Assembly: GCA_964406605.1 (NCBI GenBank)
Contig: CAYOSF010000003.1
Location: 186,001-250,000, forward strand
Source of the DNA: CAYOSF01 sp964406605
GTDB lineage: Bacteria; Chloroflexota; Dehalococcoidia; DSTF01; RBG-16-68-14
Length of the DNA: 64,000 nucleotides
Reading direction: 5' to 3'
A program made the translations under genes and the position numbers. Under the pieces are notes generated by a model. The model saw only the letters and a list, made by a program, of their open reading frames with translations, did not search any database and was not told the origin of the DNA. Shown piece by piece: positions 8,303 through 19,782 of this stretch (positions are counted from its first letter, which is position 1; every line of letters begins with the position of its first letter).

Positions 8303-10453
8303 ATGAGCGGGCGACGATGGCTGTCTCGCCCTCTTGCAGTCGTCGTTGCGATTGCGGGCGGCGCGTTGGTTCTTTCCGGGCTGGGGCTCATTGCTTTCGT
8401 GCTGGTACCCAACGGAGACCGCGCTAATGACGCGGCGCTCTCTGTTGGAGACGGCATCGATCTGCCGCTCGTGCTGGATGGCGACAGGCTGGGGCTGTCG
8501 TCTCTCGACGGCAATCCTCCCGTCGCACTGACCGGTCCCGGCGATTTCACGGGCGTACGGTACGAGTCCTCCGGTCGTCTTCTCTATGTCCAGCGAGCCG
8601 GCAAGGACGCCGGATTCTATCGAATGGAGGGCGGCGAGCCGAGGCTCGTGATCCCCCTCTCTTCACACCGGTACGTCTCTCGCGCTGAGTGGTCCCGTGA
8701 TGGGTCGCGGGCTGCCTGGATCGAGCCGCGGAATGATACATACGTCCTGCTGGTCGCGGAGCCGGGGCAGGAGGCCCGCGCTCTCGGGCCGGAAGGGCTG
8801 CATGATTTTCGCTGGTCCCCTGATGGGGAGGCAATCCTCGCCTGGGAATACGGAGAGCCCTCGAGATCATACGTCATCCACACGAGCGGCGTCACCGTCC
8901 CCATCGCAATGGACGACGTCGTTGGGGTGGGATGGCTGTCCGTGGATGAGGCGGTTGTGCTCCACGATGCGCACGATGGTCCGGACCGCGACGTCGTGAT
9001 CGTGGACCAGGACGGGGAACGCGTCCGCGTCCTCGGACGAGCGTATGTGAAGATGGGGGGCCTCCCGCCGGCCTTCGCTTTCTCGCCCGACGGTCGTTGG
9101 CTCGCTTGGGGCCCAGCCCGCGCCGAGGCGGGCGAGCACCTTGGCCTGGTCGTGGCCGGGACGGACGGATCGGGGATCGTCACTCCGCGGTACCCGGCAC
9201 AACTGCGTGGTGTGGGGAGCGGACAGGCCCACCCGGCGTGGTCACCGGATGGCAGGTACCTGGCCTGGGACCGGGGAGGGAGCGTGCTCGTGGCGGAAAC
9301 GGGGGTCTGGGAGGCACGCGTCGTGGCCCAAGGCGAGATGCCCATGTGGTCGCTGGACGGGTCGCGCATCGCATTCGTGCGAAGCGGGGAAGACCGGGAC
9401 ACGGTCTACGTGGTTCGGGCCGACGGAAGCGGCGATGAAGCGAAGGTCGTTGAGATCGCAGACGCTAGAGGGTTAGCGGGGCTGACCGCTTGGTCGCCCG
9501 ACGGAGGCCGCCTTGTGGTGCCGTTGGAGGCGGACGACAGCGCCCGTATCCTCTCGCTCGACCTGAGGGCCGGCGAGCTGGAGGACTTGCCGGTTCCCAT
9601 GGGCGATTCTCCGTGGCCCGTGCTCGCTCCCGATGGATCGGCATTTGCCTACTTGACCGGCACGCAGCTTCACCTGGTCACACCGGAGGGAGATGAGCGC
9701 GTCCTGAATGCGCCTGCCTCGCTGCCGAGAGACTGGGCAGAGGACGGCACGGCGATGTTGTTCGTTCAGTCCGGCGTGATCAACACGCTCAATCTTGAAA
9801 CAGGGCGGCTGGAGAGACTGCTGACCGGGGGCGGCATGGCCCAGGATGCCGTCTGGTCAAGCGACCGGTCCCGCGTAGCCTTCCTTGGCGACAGGCGCTT
9901 GGGTGTGCTCGATGTCGCGACGGGCGAGTCTCGCGTCATCGTTGCGGACCTGAATGCCATCCCGCTGCCGACCACTCTGGGACCGGGACACCTAAGATGG
10001 TCCACAGACGACAAGCGGATCGCGTTCTTCGCATTGCGGTCAACCGAGCCCTTCCGGCAGGACCTCTCCGACCCCATAGTGGATGTCTGTGTGGTCGACG
10101 CGAACGGTGCCGACCTCCGCAGGCTGGACGGGTCGCCGGGTTACAAGTCCTGGCCTCTATGGGCGCCCGACGACCGGCATTTGGCCTACGTTTCACGCGG
10201 AGACCAGCTTGGAGTCGTGAACACTGAGAGCGGAGAGGAGCTTGCGCTGCACACCGACGCCAGCTTCGGGCACCGTTGGGTCTCCTCGGAGCAGATACTG
10301 GTGGGCAACCGCGATGGTATTGCCCTCGTCGGTCTAGACGGAGCAGTCGAGCCTCTCGTCGCGTCGACAACCCACTGCAATCACAGACTGTTGGGCTGGG
10401 CGGATGGCAAGCTCTTCTTCACCAGCACCTGCTCGCACGCGCGGGGGGTGTGA
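8303..10453 (+). CDS. Membrane-anchored PD40/WD40-like beta-propeller protein
   Basis: 716 aa from the ATG at 8303. A GTG at 8273 would add ten residues, but a TATGCT -10-like box at 8288-8293 lies inside that extension and favours the ATG. An N-terminal membrane anchor (RPLAVVVAIAGGALVLSGLGLIAFVLVP) is followed by at least nine PD40-like blades with the recurring pattern W-S-x-DG-x-x-(L/I)-A (EWSRDGSRAAWI, AWSPDGRYLAWD, LWAPDDRHLAYV). TolB-type propellers usually serve in protein contacts. No catalytic domain is attached. The gene lies exactly between the two copies of the glpD 5' duplication. Confidence 0.85.
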   Translation: MSGRRWLSRPLAVVVAIAGGALVLSGLGLIAFVLVPNGDRANDAALSVGDGIDLPLVLDGDRLGLSSLDGNPPVALTGPGDFTGVRYESSGRLLYVQRAGKDAGFYRMEGGEPRLVIPLSSHRYVSRAEWSRDGSRAAWIEPRNDTYVLLVAEPGQEARALGPEGLHDFRWSPDGEAILAWEYGEPSRSYVIHTSGVTVPIAMDDVVGVGWLSVDEAVVLHDAHDGPDRDVVIVDQDGERVRVLGRAYVKMGGLPPAFAFSPDGRWLAWGPARAEAGEHLGLVVAGTDGSGIVTPRYPAQLRGVGSGQAHPAWSPDGRYLAWDRGGSVLVAETGVWEARVVAQGEMPMWSLDGSRIAFVRSGEDRDTVYVVRADGSGDEAKVVEIADARGLAGLTAWSPDGGRLVVPLEADDSARILSLDLRAGELEDLPVPMGDSPWPVLAPDGSAFAYLTGTQLHLVTPEGDERVLNAPASLPRDWAEDGTAMLFVQSGVINTLNLETGRLERLLTGGGMAQDAVWSSDRSRVAFLGDRRLGVLDVATGESRVIVADLNAIPLPTTLGPGHLRWSTDDKRIAFFALRSTEPFRQDLSDPIVDVCVVDANGADLRRLDGSPGYKSWPLWAPDDRHLAYVSRGDQLGVVNTESGEELALHTDASFGHRWVSSEQILVGNRDGIALVGLDGAVEPLVASTTHCNHRLLGWADGKLFFTSTCSHARGV

Positions 10454-10530
10454 CCGCTACTAGTGCCCACAGTGCACGTCTGAGACTGCTCTTGTGTGCC
10501 ACGGGCGGCATCGTCCCCCCTTTGCACCCG

Positions 10531-10944
10531 CCGCGGGTGCGTGTTTCAATACGCCTGCCCGCGGCCCATCGGCTCGGCGGGGCGGCGATGCTGCCTCAAG
10601 GAGTCCGGTGCGCGCCCGAGCGGGTACGCGATGTCAAGTAGTCCCGCCATATCGACACTCGATCGCGAGCGCACGTTCCAGGCGCTGGAGTCGGAGCGCT
10701 TCGACCTGGTCGTGATCGGGGGCGGTATCACCGGAGCGGGCCTGGCCTGTAAGGCGGCGCTGAGCGGACTCTCGGTGGCGCTGCTGGAGGCCGACGACTT
10801 CGCCTCCGGCACGTCAGGCCGCTCGTCCAAGCTGAGCCACGGCGGCCTGCGCTACCTGGCGTTGGGAGACGTCGGGCTGGTGCGCGAGACGGCGCTGGAG
10901 CGCAAAGTGATCTACCGGCTGGCCCCCCATCTGGCCGAGCGACG
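10531..10944 (+). repeat. Direct duplication of the glpD 5' region, copy 2 (414 bp)
   Basis: Matches 7763-8171; the match covers the upstream region and 5' end of the intact glpD. Weaker similarity reaches about 12 bases further left. Confidence 0.9.
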
Positions 10945-12256
10945 CTGGATGGTGCTGCCCGTACATTCCCGCGCTGCTCTGTTGAAGTTCCGCGCCATCA
11001 TCACCACGTATGAGAAGCTCGGCGCCGTCGAGCGCGAGGATACGCATCAGAACTGGTCGCCCCGGGACCTCGAGCGCGAGGAGCCCCTGATCGACCGCTC
11101 CCGGTTCTCGTACGCGTGCGCCTATCGCGAGTATCTGACCGACGATGCCCGGCTGGTCCTCGCCAATCTGCGCGCCGCCGCCGCGAACGGCGCGCTCCTG
11201 CTCAATCACGCGCCGGTCGAGGCCATTCCTGTCGAGGACGGGCGGGCCGCCGGCGTGGAGGCGTCCTGCCGGCTGACCGGCCGCTCCTTCCGCGTGCGCG
11301 CGGGCTGCATCGTCAACGCCGCCGGCCCTTGGGTGGAGGCGGTGCGCCGGCTGGAGGAGCCGGACGCGCCGGCGCTGCTCCACCTGTCGAAGGGTATCCA
11401 CGTCGTTGTGCCGGCCTCGCGCGTGCCGCTGCGCAACATCCTCCTGCTCAGTCCCGGCGACGGGCGGTCGATCTTCGCGATCCGGCGAGGCGACGTGGTG
11501 TTCCTGGGCACGACGGATACCACCTACGAGCACGGTCCCGGGCTCTGGCCGGAGATCTCGATCGAGGATGTCCAGTACCTGATCGAGCCGCTCTCGCGGT
11601 GTCTGTCAATCGACCCCGTGATGCCCAGCGAAGTGATCACAGCCTGGTCCGGCCTCCGTCCGCTCATAGCCGAGCCCGGCAAGAAACCGACGGACATCTC
11701 GCGCAAGGACGAGGTGATCGTCAGCCGGGCCGGCGTCGTCACCGTTGCGGGCGGGAAGCTGACGGGGTACCGCCCCACCGTCGAGCGGGTGCTGAAGAGC
11801 GTCGGCCAGGTGTTGGACCGGGAGCTGCCCGATGCCGAGGAGGGTTCGCTTCCGGGCGGCGACTTCGACGGCGACCTGGACCGCCTGGCTCGCTCCCTGG
11901 TCGACCAGTTCGGCGTGAGCGAGGCCGCCGGTGCCCGGCTCGCGCGGCTCTACGGCTGCGAGGCGCCCGACGTGGCCGGTCTGGGCACGACGCCCCTGGC
12001 GGAGGACGCTCCGGTGCTCGCCGGCGAGATCGATTGGGGCGTGCAGAAGGAGGGCGCGGCCCGGGTCGAGGACGTGGTCTACCGGCGCACGCGCGCGGCG
12101 CTCTACGAGCCCGAGGTGGCCCGGCGCATCGTCCAGCCGGTGGCCGAGCGCATGGGCGAGCTGTTGGGCTGGGGGCAGAAGCAAGTCGACGAGGAGGCCG
12201 AGGAGACGCGCGGGCGTCTCGCCTCGGACCTGAGCTTCGGAGGTTCGGGTACATGA
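10631..12256 (+). CDS. glpD: FAD-dependent glycerol-3-phosphate dehydrogenase
   Basis: 541 aa. ATG chosen because the Rossmann FAD motif VVIGGGITGAGLA then lies at residue ~27 as in the family; upstream frame is low quality. SGRSSKLSHGGLRYL, FLGTTDTTYE and GGKLTGYRPTVERVL are the family blocks for FAD and substrate binding; the C-terminal ~130 residues are the DAO_C helical domain. It oxidises glycerol-3-phosphate to dihydroxyacetone phosphate at the membrane, passing electrons to quinone. The stop overlaps the next start by ATGA, and a glycerol-kinase-like gene ends the operon, so glycerol feeding into DHAP is the likely pathway. Confidence 0.95.
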   Translation: MSSSPAISTLDRERTFQALESERFDLVVIGGGITGAGLACKAALSGLSVALLEADDFASGTSGRSSKLSHGGLRYLALGDVGLVRETALERKVIYRLAPHLAERRWMVLPVHSRAALLKFRAIITTYEKLGAVEREDTHQNWSPRDLEREEPLIDRSRFSYACAYREYLTDDARLVLANLRAAAANGALLLNHAPVEAIPVEDGRAAGVEASCRLTGRSFRVRAGCIVNAAGPWVEAVRRLEEPDAPALLHLSKGIHVVVPASRVPLRNILLLSPGDGRSIFAIRRGDVVFLGTTDTTYEHGPGLWPEISIEDVQYLIEPLSRCLSIDPVMPSEVITAWSGLRPLIAEPGKKPTDISRKDEVIVSRAGVVTVAGGKLTGYRPTVERVLKSVGQVLDRELPDAEEGSLPGGDFDGDLDRLARSLVDQFGVSEAAGARLARLYGCEAPDVAGLGTTPLAEDAPVLAGEIDWGVQKEGAARVEDVVYRRTRAALYEPEVARRIVQPVAERMGELLGWGQKQVDEEAEETRGRLASDLSFGGSGT

Positions 12257-13662
12257 GCGATGTGATTGCCGCGCTGCGGGAGGCCCTGGGAGATCGCGTC
12301 CTGACCGACGCGGAAACGCTCGACGCGCACCGCCGGGACTACTGGGCACTGGCGGAGATCAACGATCTGTTGGATCGGGGCGCGCCCAGGCCCCGCGCCG
12401 TCGTGCGCGCGACCTCCACCGAGGACGTCGCACAGACGCTGCGTATCTGCCGCGCCCAGCGCGTTCCGGTGATCCCGTTCGGTGGCGCGTCCGGCGTCTG
12501 CGGCGGCATCGAGGCCGACCCGGACAGCGTCGTGATCACTACCCGCGGTCTCGACGGCCTGGTGCGGCTCGATGACCGGAACCTGACAGCCACCTTCCGC
12601 GCCGGCACGATCGGCATCGAGGCGGAGAAGCGCGTGCAGCGGGAGGGCCTCACCATAGGCCACTGGCCCCAGTCGGTTGACGTCTCCACCGTCGGGGGCT
12701 GGGTCGCCACGCGCGCCGCGGGCCAATACTCGACCGCCTACGGCTCCATCGAGGACTTGGTGCTGGCGCTCGAGGTGGTGCTGCCGGACGGCTCCGTGCT
12801 GCGCACGCGCGAGACGCCGCGCGCCTCGACCGGCCCCGACCTGCGCCAGATCTTCCTGGGCAGCGAGGGCACGCTGGGCGTGATCACGGAGGTGACGTTC
12901 TCGCTGCGCCCGCTGCCGGAGGCATCCACTGGCCAGGCGTTCCACTTCGCGAAGTTCGACGAGGGGCTGGAGGCGATCCGCCAATTCATGCGCGTCGGCT
13001 GGCGCCCGGCGGTCGTGCGGCTGCTCGACCACCACGAGGGGCCGCGCGGCTACAGCGACTGGTGTCCGGAGGGCCGAAGCCTGCTCATCATGATCCACGA
13101 GGGTCCCGCCACCGCGGTGGCCGCGCAGCTAGACGCCGTAGCCGAGCTGTGCCGTGCGGCAGGAGGCGAGCAAGCCGATACCGCCTGCGTCGACCACTGG
13201 CTGGAGCATCGCAATGAGGTGCCCACCTGGCGCGAGCTGAACGAACGAGGACTGGTCGTCGACACGATCGAGGTCGCCTGCACCTGGGACCTCGTGTCGC
13301 GTCTCTACGACGAGGTGACACGCTCGCTGGGCGAGGTGCCAGGCGTTGTGCTCTCCTCCGCGCACTCCAGCCACTCCTACCGGTCCGGCACCAACCTCTA
13401 CTTCACCTTCGCAGTGCGAGTGGAGGAGCGCGAGCGCATGCCCGACGTGTATCGCGAGTGCTGGGAGCGCACGATGCGTGCCAGCGTCGAGCTCGGCGCC
13501 GGCATCTCGCACCATCACGGTATCGGTCGGGTGCGCCGCGACCGGCTCGTCGACGAAGTGGGCGACGCGGGCATCACTGTCCTCCGCGCGCTCAAGCGTG
13601 CCCTCGACCCGGACAACCTCTTCAACCCTGGGGTATTGATACCGCCCTCCGGACCTGAGTAG
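12253..13662 (+). CDS. FAD-linked oxidase resembling alkyl-DHAP (alkylglycerone-phosphate) synthase
   Basis: 469 aa in the VAO/PCMH flavoprotein fold: VIPFGGASGVCGGIE is the FAD-binding PP-loop, followed by SVDVSTVGGWVATRAAGQYSTAYGSIEDLV, which is much closer to alkyl-DHAP synthase than to lactate/glycolate oxidases, FLGSEGTLGVITEVT, and a C-terminal SHHHGIGRVR with the triple histidine typical of alkyl-DHAP synthases. That enzyme swaps the acyl chain of acyl-DHAP for a fatty alcohol, the first ether bond in ether lipids. Its place between glpD (DHAP producer) and a glycerol kinase supports a glycerolipid role. A 2-hydroxy-acid dehydrogenase role cannot be excluded. Confidence 0.85.
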   Translation: MSDVIAALREALGDRVLTDAETLDAHRRDYWALAEINDLLDRGAPRPRAVVRATSTEDVAQTLRICRAQRVPVIPFGGASGVCGGIEADPDSVVITTRGLDGLVRLDDRNLTATFRAGTIGIEAEKRVQREGLTIGHWPQSVDVSTVGGWVATRAAGQYSTAYGSIEDLVLALEVVLPDGSVLRTRETPRASTGPDLRQIFLGSEGTLGVITEVTFSLRPLPEASTGQAFHFAKFDEGLEAIRQFMRVGWRPAVVRLLDHHEGPRGYSDWCPEGRSLLIMIHEGPATAVAAQLDAVAELCRAAGGEQADTACVDHWLEHRNEVPTWRELNERGLVVDTIEVACTWDLVSRLYDEVTRSLGEVPGVVLSSAHSSHSYRSGTNLYFTFAVRVEERERMPDVYRECWERTMRASVELGAGISHHHGIGRVRRDRLVDEVGDAGITVLRALKRALDPDNLFNPGVLIPPSGPE

Positions 13663-13664
13663 CC

Positions 13665-15107
13665 GTGAGCGGTGAGCTCCTGCTGTCGCTCGACCTCGGT
13701 ACGACGGGCGTCCGGGCGCTCGTCGTCGACGCGGACGGCCGTGTGCGCGCGCGTGCCTACTCGCCGCTGGCCGTCTCGTATCCCTCGCCGGGCCGCGTCG
13801 AGCAGGACGCCGGCGACATGTGGGAACGCAGCCTGGACGTGATGCGACGCGCGCTGGACGACGCCGGCGTCCAGGCCGGCGCCGTAGCGGGGATCGGCGT
13901 CGTGAACCAGCGCAGCTCGGCGCTGGCCTGGCACGCGCGCACCCTTGAGCCGCTCGCGCCCGTGATCGGCTGGCAGGACCAGCGCACCGCCGAGCGCGTC
14001 GCCGACTTCCGCGCCCTGGGCATCCCGCTCACCACCCTCGCCTCGGCCACCAAGTTCGAGTGGTGGATGGAGAACGACGACAACGTGCGAGCGGCGGCGG
14101 AGGCGGGGACGCTGCGACTGGGCACGCCCGACGTCTGGTTGACGTCCAAGCTCACCGGTGGTGCCGCCCACGTCACCGACCCGGGCAACGCGTCGGCCAC
14201 GGCCTTCCTGGACAACGCCGCGGGCGACTGGTCGCAGCCGATCGTGGAGATCTTCTCGGTCCCCATGGAGGCGCTGCCCGAGGTCGTCGCCAGCAGCGCG
14301 GTCATCGGCGAGACGCCCGCTGAGTTGCTAGGCGCGCCCGTCCCCGTCGCGGCGCGCGCGGGCGACCAGCAGGCGGCGATGTTCGGCCAGGGCGCGCACG
14401 ACGCGGGCGACGCGAAGCTCACGCTCGGCACGAGCGCCATGCTCGACCTGAACACCGGCGAAGAGGTGGTGGAGGCGCCCACCGGCGCCTACGCCCTCTC
14501 GCTCTGGCGCCTCGCGGACGGGACCCGCGCCTTCTGCCTGGAGGGGACCGTGATCACCGCGGGCTCGGCGGTGGACTGGCTGGTGGACCTCGGGCTGGCG
14601 CGCGACGGCGCGGATGTCGACGCGCTCGCGCGCAGCGTCACCACGACCGACGGCGTGGCCTTCGTGCCCGCCCTTCAGGGTCTGGGCACGCCCTACGCCG
14701 ACGACCTCGCGCGGGCGGCCTTCCTGGGCCTGACGCGCGGGTCGGGTCGGGCTCAGCTCGCGCGCGCGGTGCTCGAGGGCGTGGCGCACCGCTGCGTCGA
14801 CGTCGCTGTGTCGCTCGGGCTGGGCGACGTCCCCCTCCGTGTCGACGGCAGCCTGGCGCAGAGCGCGCTGCTCCTGCAGATGATCGCCGACTATGGCGGC
14901 TACGAGGTCCTGCGCGCCGCCGAGGTCGAGTCCACCGCCATCGGCGCGGCCTTCCTGGCCGGCCTCGCCACGGGCGTCTTCTCCGATCCCGACCGCTGCC
15001 GCGGCCTGCTCGAACCGCCCCTGCGCTTCAGCCCGCGCATCGACCCGGACGCCCGCGCCGCCGCCCGCGAGGCCTGGGCCGCCGCCGTGGAACGCACGCG
15101 CACCTGA
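13665..15107 (+). CDS. FGGY-family kinase, glycerol-kinase-like
   Basis: 480 aa, GTG start two bases after the previous stop. LLSLDLGTTGVRALVVD is the N-terminal ATP phosphate loop, GVVNQRSSALAWH and IGWQDQRTAERV the substrate region, ARAGDQQAAMFGQGAHDAGDAKLTLGTSAML the second-domain signature, and VDGSLAQSALLLQMIADYGG a family C-terminal motif. FGGY kinases phosphorylate sugars or polyols; the operon with glpD and an alkyl-DHAP-synthase-like gene makes glycerol the best guess, giving glycerol-3-phosphate for GlpD. Length is slightly below glycerol kinase (about 500). Confidence 0.88.
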   Translation: MSGELLLSLDLGTTGVRALVVDADGRVRARAYSPLAVSYPSPGRVEQDAGDMWERSLDVMRRALDDAGVQAGAVAGIGVVNQRSSALAWHARTLEPLAPVIGWQDQRTAERVADFRALGIPLTTLASATKFEWWMENDDNVRAAAEAGTLRLGTPDVWLTSKLTGGAAHVTDPGNASATAFLDNAAGDWSQPIVEIFSVPMEALPEVVASSAVIGETPAELLGAPVPVAARAGDQQAAMFGQGAHDAGDAKLTLGTSAMLDLNTGEEVVEAPTGAYALSLWRLADGTRAFCLEGTVITAGSAVDWLVDLGLARDGADVDALARSVTTTDGVAFVPALQGLGTPYADDLARAAFLGLTRGSGRAQLARAVLEGVAHRCVDVAVSLGLGDVPLRVDGSLAQSALLLQMIADYGGYEVLRAAEVESTAIGAAFLAGLATGVFSDPDRCRGLLEPPLRFSPRIDPDARAAAREAWAAAVERTRT

Positions 15108-15114
15108 GACCCCC

Positions 15115-15138
15115 GTAGGCGAGGCCTTCAGCCTCGCC
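15115..15138. repeat. 24-bp palindromic repeat, copy 2 of 2
   Basis: Identical to 6232-6255. It starts eight bases after the kinase stop and could act as a transcription-ending hairpin. Confidence 0.7.
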
Positions 15139-15156
15139 CTCGGGCGTCGCCACCCC

Positions 15157-15184
15157 GTAGGGGCGCGCGGCCATGCGCCCCTAC
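15157..15184. repeat. REP palindrome (28 bp), imperfect copy
   Basis: Outer arms GTAGGGGCGC and GCGCCCCTAC are the same as in the perfect copies at 15457 and 20074, with a changed centre (GCGGCCAT). This is the same family as the palindrome inside the transposase gene at 19783. Confidence 0.85.
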
Positions 15185-15408
15185 GCGACCTGCCCCGCCA
15201 CGTACTGCTTGCCCCTTCCGCACACATGTGCTAATGTCGGCCCAGGGCTCAATGGCCCGTTGCGACCAAATGCGCATGCGCGTACACAAAAAAGAGGCGA
15301 TTTTGCAAAACGAACTCCTTGGCAGGACCATTTCTCTGCAGGCGGGACAGCGTTCAGCCTGCCGCCGCCTTACCCGGCGGCGCAGGATCTGCGCGCCTCA
15401 CGACCATG

Positions 15409-15428
15409 CCCCAGCGTTCACGCTGGGG
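15409..15428. repeat. CCCCAGC...GCTGGGG palindrome
   Basis: CCCCAGCGTTCACGCTGGGG, a hairpin of eight base pairs around TTCA (CCCCAGCG/CGCTGGGG). Related copies are at 15529-15578 and 37058-37077. Confidence 0.7.
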
Positions 15429-15456
15429 TCGTGGTTCCACCCACCGGGCCTCGCCT

Positions 15457-15484
15457 GTAGGGGCGCACGGCCGTGCGCCCCTAC
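15457..15484. repeat. REP palindrome (28 bp), perfect copy
   Basis: A perfect 14+14 palindrome with half-site GTAGGGGCGCACGG. It lies exactly 300 bases from the copy at 15157 and is identical to the copy inside the transposase gene at 20074-20101. Confidence 0.9.
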
Positions 15485-15528
15485 GCGGCCTGCCCTCGGA
15501 TTCCACGTCGCCTGCGTGTTCCCTGATG

Positions 15529-15578
15529 CCCCAGCCTTCCCCGCCGAAGGCGGGTCCGCCTCTGGCGGAAGGCTGGGG
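15529..15578. repeat. Long palindrome of the CCCCAGC family
   Basis: Outer arms CCCCAGCCTTCC and GGAAGGCTGGGG enclose a second palindromic part (CCGCCGAAGGCGG and neighbours). It is 25-75 bases upstream of the uvrA -10 box. Confidence 0.7.
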
Positions 15579-15661
15579 TGGCGTCCGACAGCATCCGCCC
15601 CATGGTAGACTGGAATCACCACCGGTCCTTCACCTGAGCAGCCCCTTGGAGGTATCGATCC

Positions 15662-18658
<2,997 letters not shown>

Positions 18659-18671
18659 CGGGCGAACGGCT

Positions 18672-18688
18672 CAGGCAGAGCCTGCCTG
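18672..18688 (+). terminator. Likely uvrA terminator hairpin
   Basis: CAGGCAG and CTGCCTG pair around AGC, 13 bases after the uvrA stop, followed by a pyrimidine-rich CTTCCTCCTC stretch. Confidence 0.5.
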
Positions 18689-18721
18689 CTTCCTCCTCGA
18701 CAATCGTGTGACATGGGGAGT

Positions 18722-18769
18722 GCAGAGGGGCACAGCCCCTCTGCCGGGGGTCTGGGGGTGTCCCCCAGA
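18722..18769. repeat. Two consecutive strong hairpins
   Basis: GCAGAGGGG/CCCCTCTGC (18722-18730 with 18736-18744) and TCTGGGGG/CCCCCAGA (18751-18758 with 18762-18769). Both are perfect. They look like an intergenic repeat element or a double terminator; no second copy was noticed in this window. Confidence 0.6.
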
Positions 18770-18826
18770 TTACCCAAACACCACTGGGCGGGTGGGTGGG
18801 TTAGAATGGCAGAGCCCGCAATCGCC

Positions 18827-19771
18827 ATGAAATACGGCATCGATCTTCCGAACCTGGGGGGTTGCGGCGACCCGCGCCTGCTCGCCGAGATCGCGCGCGA
18901 GGCGGAGGAGGCGGGCTGGGACGGTGTCTTCATCTTCGATTCCGTTTACAGCCCTGCCTGGGACGGGCGGTTCCCGGACGATCCCGCGAAGCGCGCGACC
19001 GCCGATCCCTGGATCGCGCTCGCGGCGATGGCGACGCGCACGGAGCGCGTGCGACTCGGCACGATGATCACGCCGCTCTCTCGCCGGCGGCCCTGGAAGG
19101 TCGCCCGCGAGACGGTGACGCTCGACCACCTCTCGAACGGGCGGCTCGTGCTGCCGGTCGGCCTCGGCTCCGTCGATGACGGCGGCTACGCGAACGTCGG
19201 CGAGGAGCTAGACCGGAGGGAGCGCGCGGAGATGCTCGATGAATCGCTGGCCATCATCGATGGCCTCTGGACCGGCGAGCCGTTCAGTTTCCAGGGTGCG
19301 CACTACAAGGTCGACGAGATGACGTTCCTGCCCACGCCCGTGCAGTCGCCGCGCATCTCCATCTGGGTCGTCGGCGCGTGGCCGCGCGAGAAGTCGATGC
19401 GGCGCGCTCTCCGTTGGGACGGCATCGTGCCGGTGATCATGCGCGAGGGTCAAGGTGCCACGCAGCCCGAGCCGGAGGGCGTCGCTCGCGGCATCACGGC
19501 GCACGGTGCGTTCTTTGACGGCGAGCCGAAGGACATAGCGCAGATACGCGATTTCGTGCGACGCGGGCGGGAGGACTCGGCGGCGTTTGACGTGGTGCTC
19601 GAAGGCTGGTCGTCTCCCTCGGACGCAGCCAAGGCGGCCTCGCGGATCAGTGAGTATGAACAGGCGGGCGCGACCTGGTGGATCGAGGCGGTTTGGTCGT
19701 GGCTCTACCTGCCGCCGCACGATGTCGGGCGCATGCGAGGGCGCATCCGGCAGGGCCCGCCGCGCGCCTAG
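18827..19771 (+). CDS. LLM-class flavin-dependent (F420-type) oxidoreductase
   Basis: 314 aa. The ATG at 18827 is preferred over the one at 18806, because a TAGAAT -10-like hexamer (18802-18807) overlaps the earlier ATG. The luciferase-like TIM-barrel is complete: DLPNLGGCGDPRLLAEIAREAEEAGWDGVFIFD at the start, ATRTERVRLGTMITPLSRRRPWKVARE, and LDHLSNGRLVLPVGLG are classic family blocks. Members bind FMN or coenzyme F420 and reduce or oxidise small organic substrates; the exact substrate is not predictable. A decayed copy of its 5' end lies at 20374. Confidence 0.93.
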   Translation: MKYGIDLPNLGGCGDPRLLAEIAREAEEAGWDGVFIFDSVYSPAWDGRFPDDPAKRATADPWIALAAMATRTERVRLGTMITPLSRRRPWKVARETVTLDHLSNGRLVLPVGLGSVDDGGYANVGEELDRRERAEMLDESLAIIDGLWTGEPFSFQGAHYKVDEMTFLPTPVQSPRISIWVVGAWPREKSMRRALRWDGIVPVIMREGQGATQPEPEGVARGITAHGAFFDGEPKDIAQIRDFVRRGREDSAAFDVVLEGWSSPSDAAKAASRISEYEQAGATWWIEAVWSWLYLPPHDVGRMRGRIRQGPPRA

Positions 19772-19782
19772 GCGCCAGAAGC

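Larger units (their letters stand above)
15108..15661. other. 554-bp intergenic region packed with palindromic repeats
   Basis: No convincing gene on either strand; the frames present are low-quality. It holds five palindromes of three families (listed separately) and, at the right end, a TAGACT -10-like hexamer (15606-15611) that probably serves uvrA. The stretch 15270-15330 is notably AT-rich compared with its surroundings. Confidence 0.8.

Noticed and set aside
11116..12252. Long upstream extension of the alkyl-DHAP-synthase-like frame
   Set aside because: It overlaps glpD in another frame and is Arg/Gly-rich; the ATG at 12253 overlapping the glpD stop is the real start.
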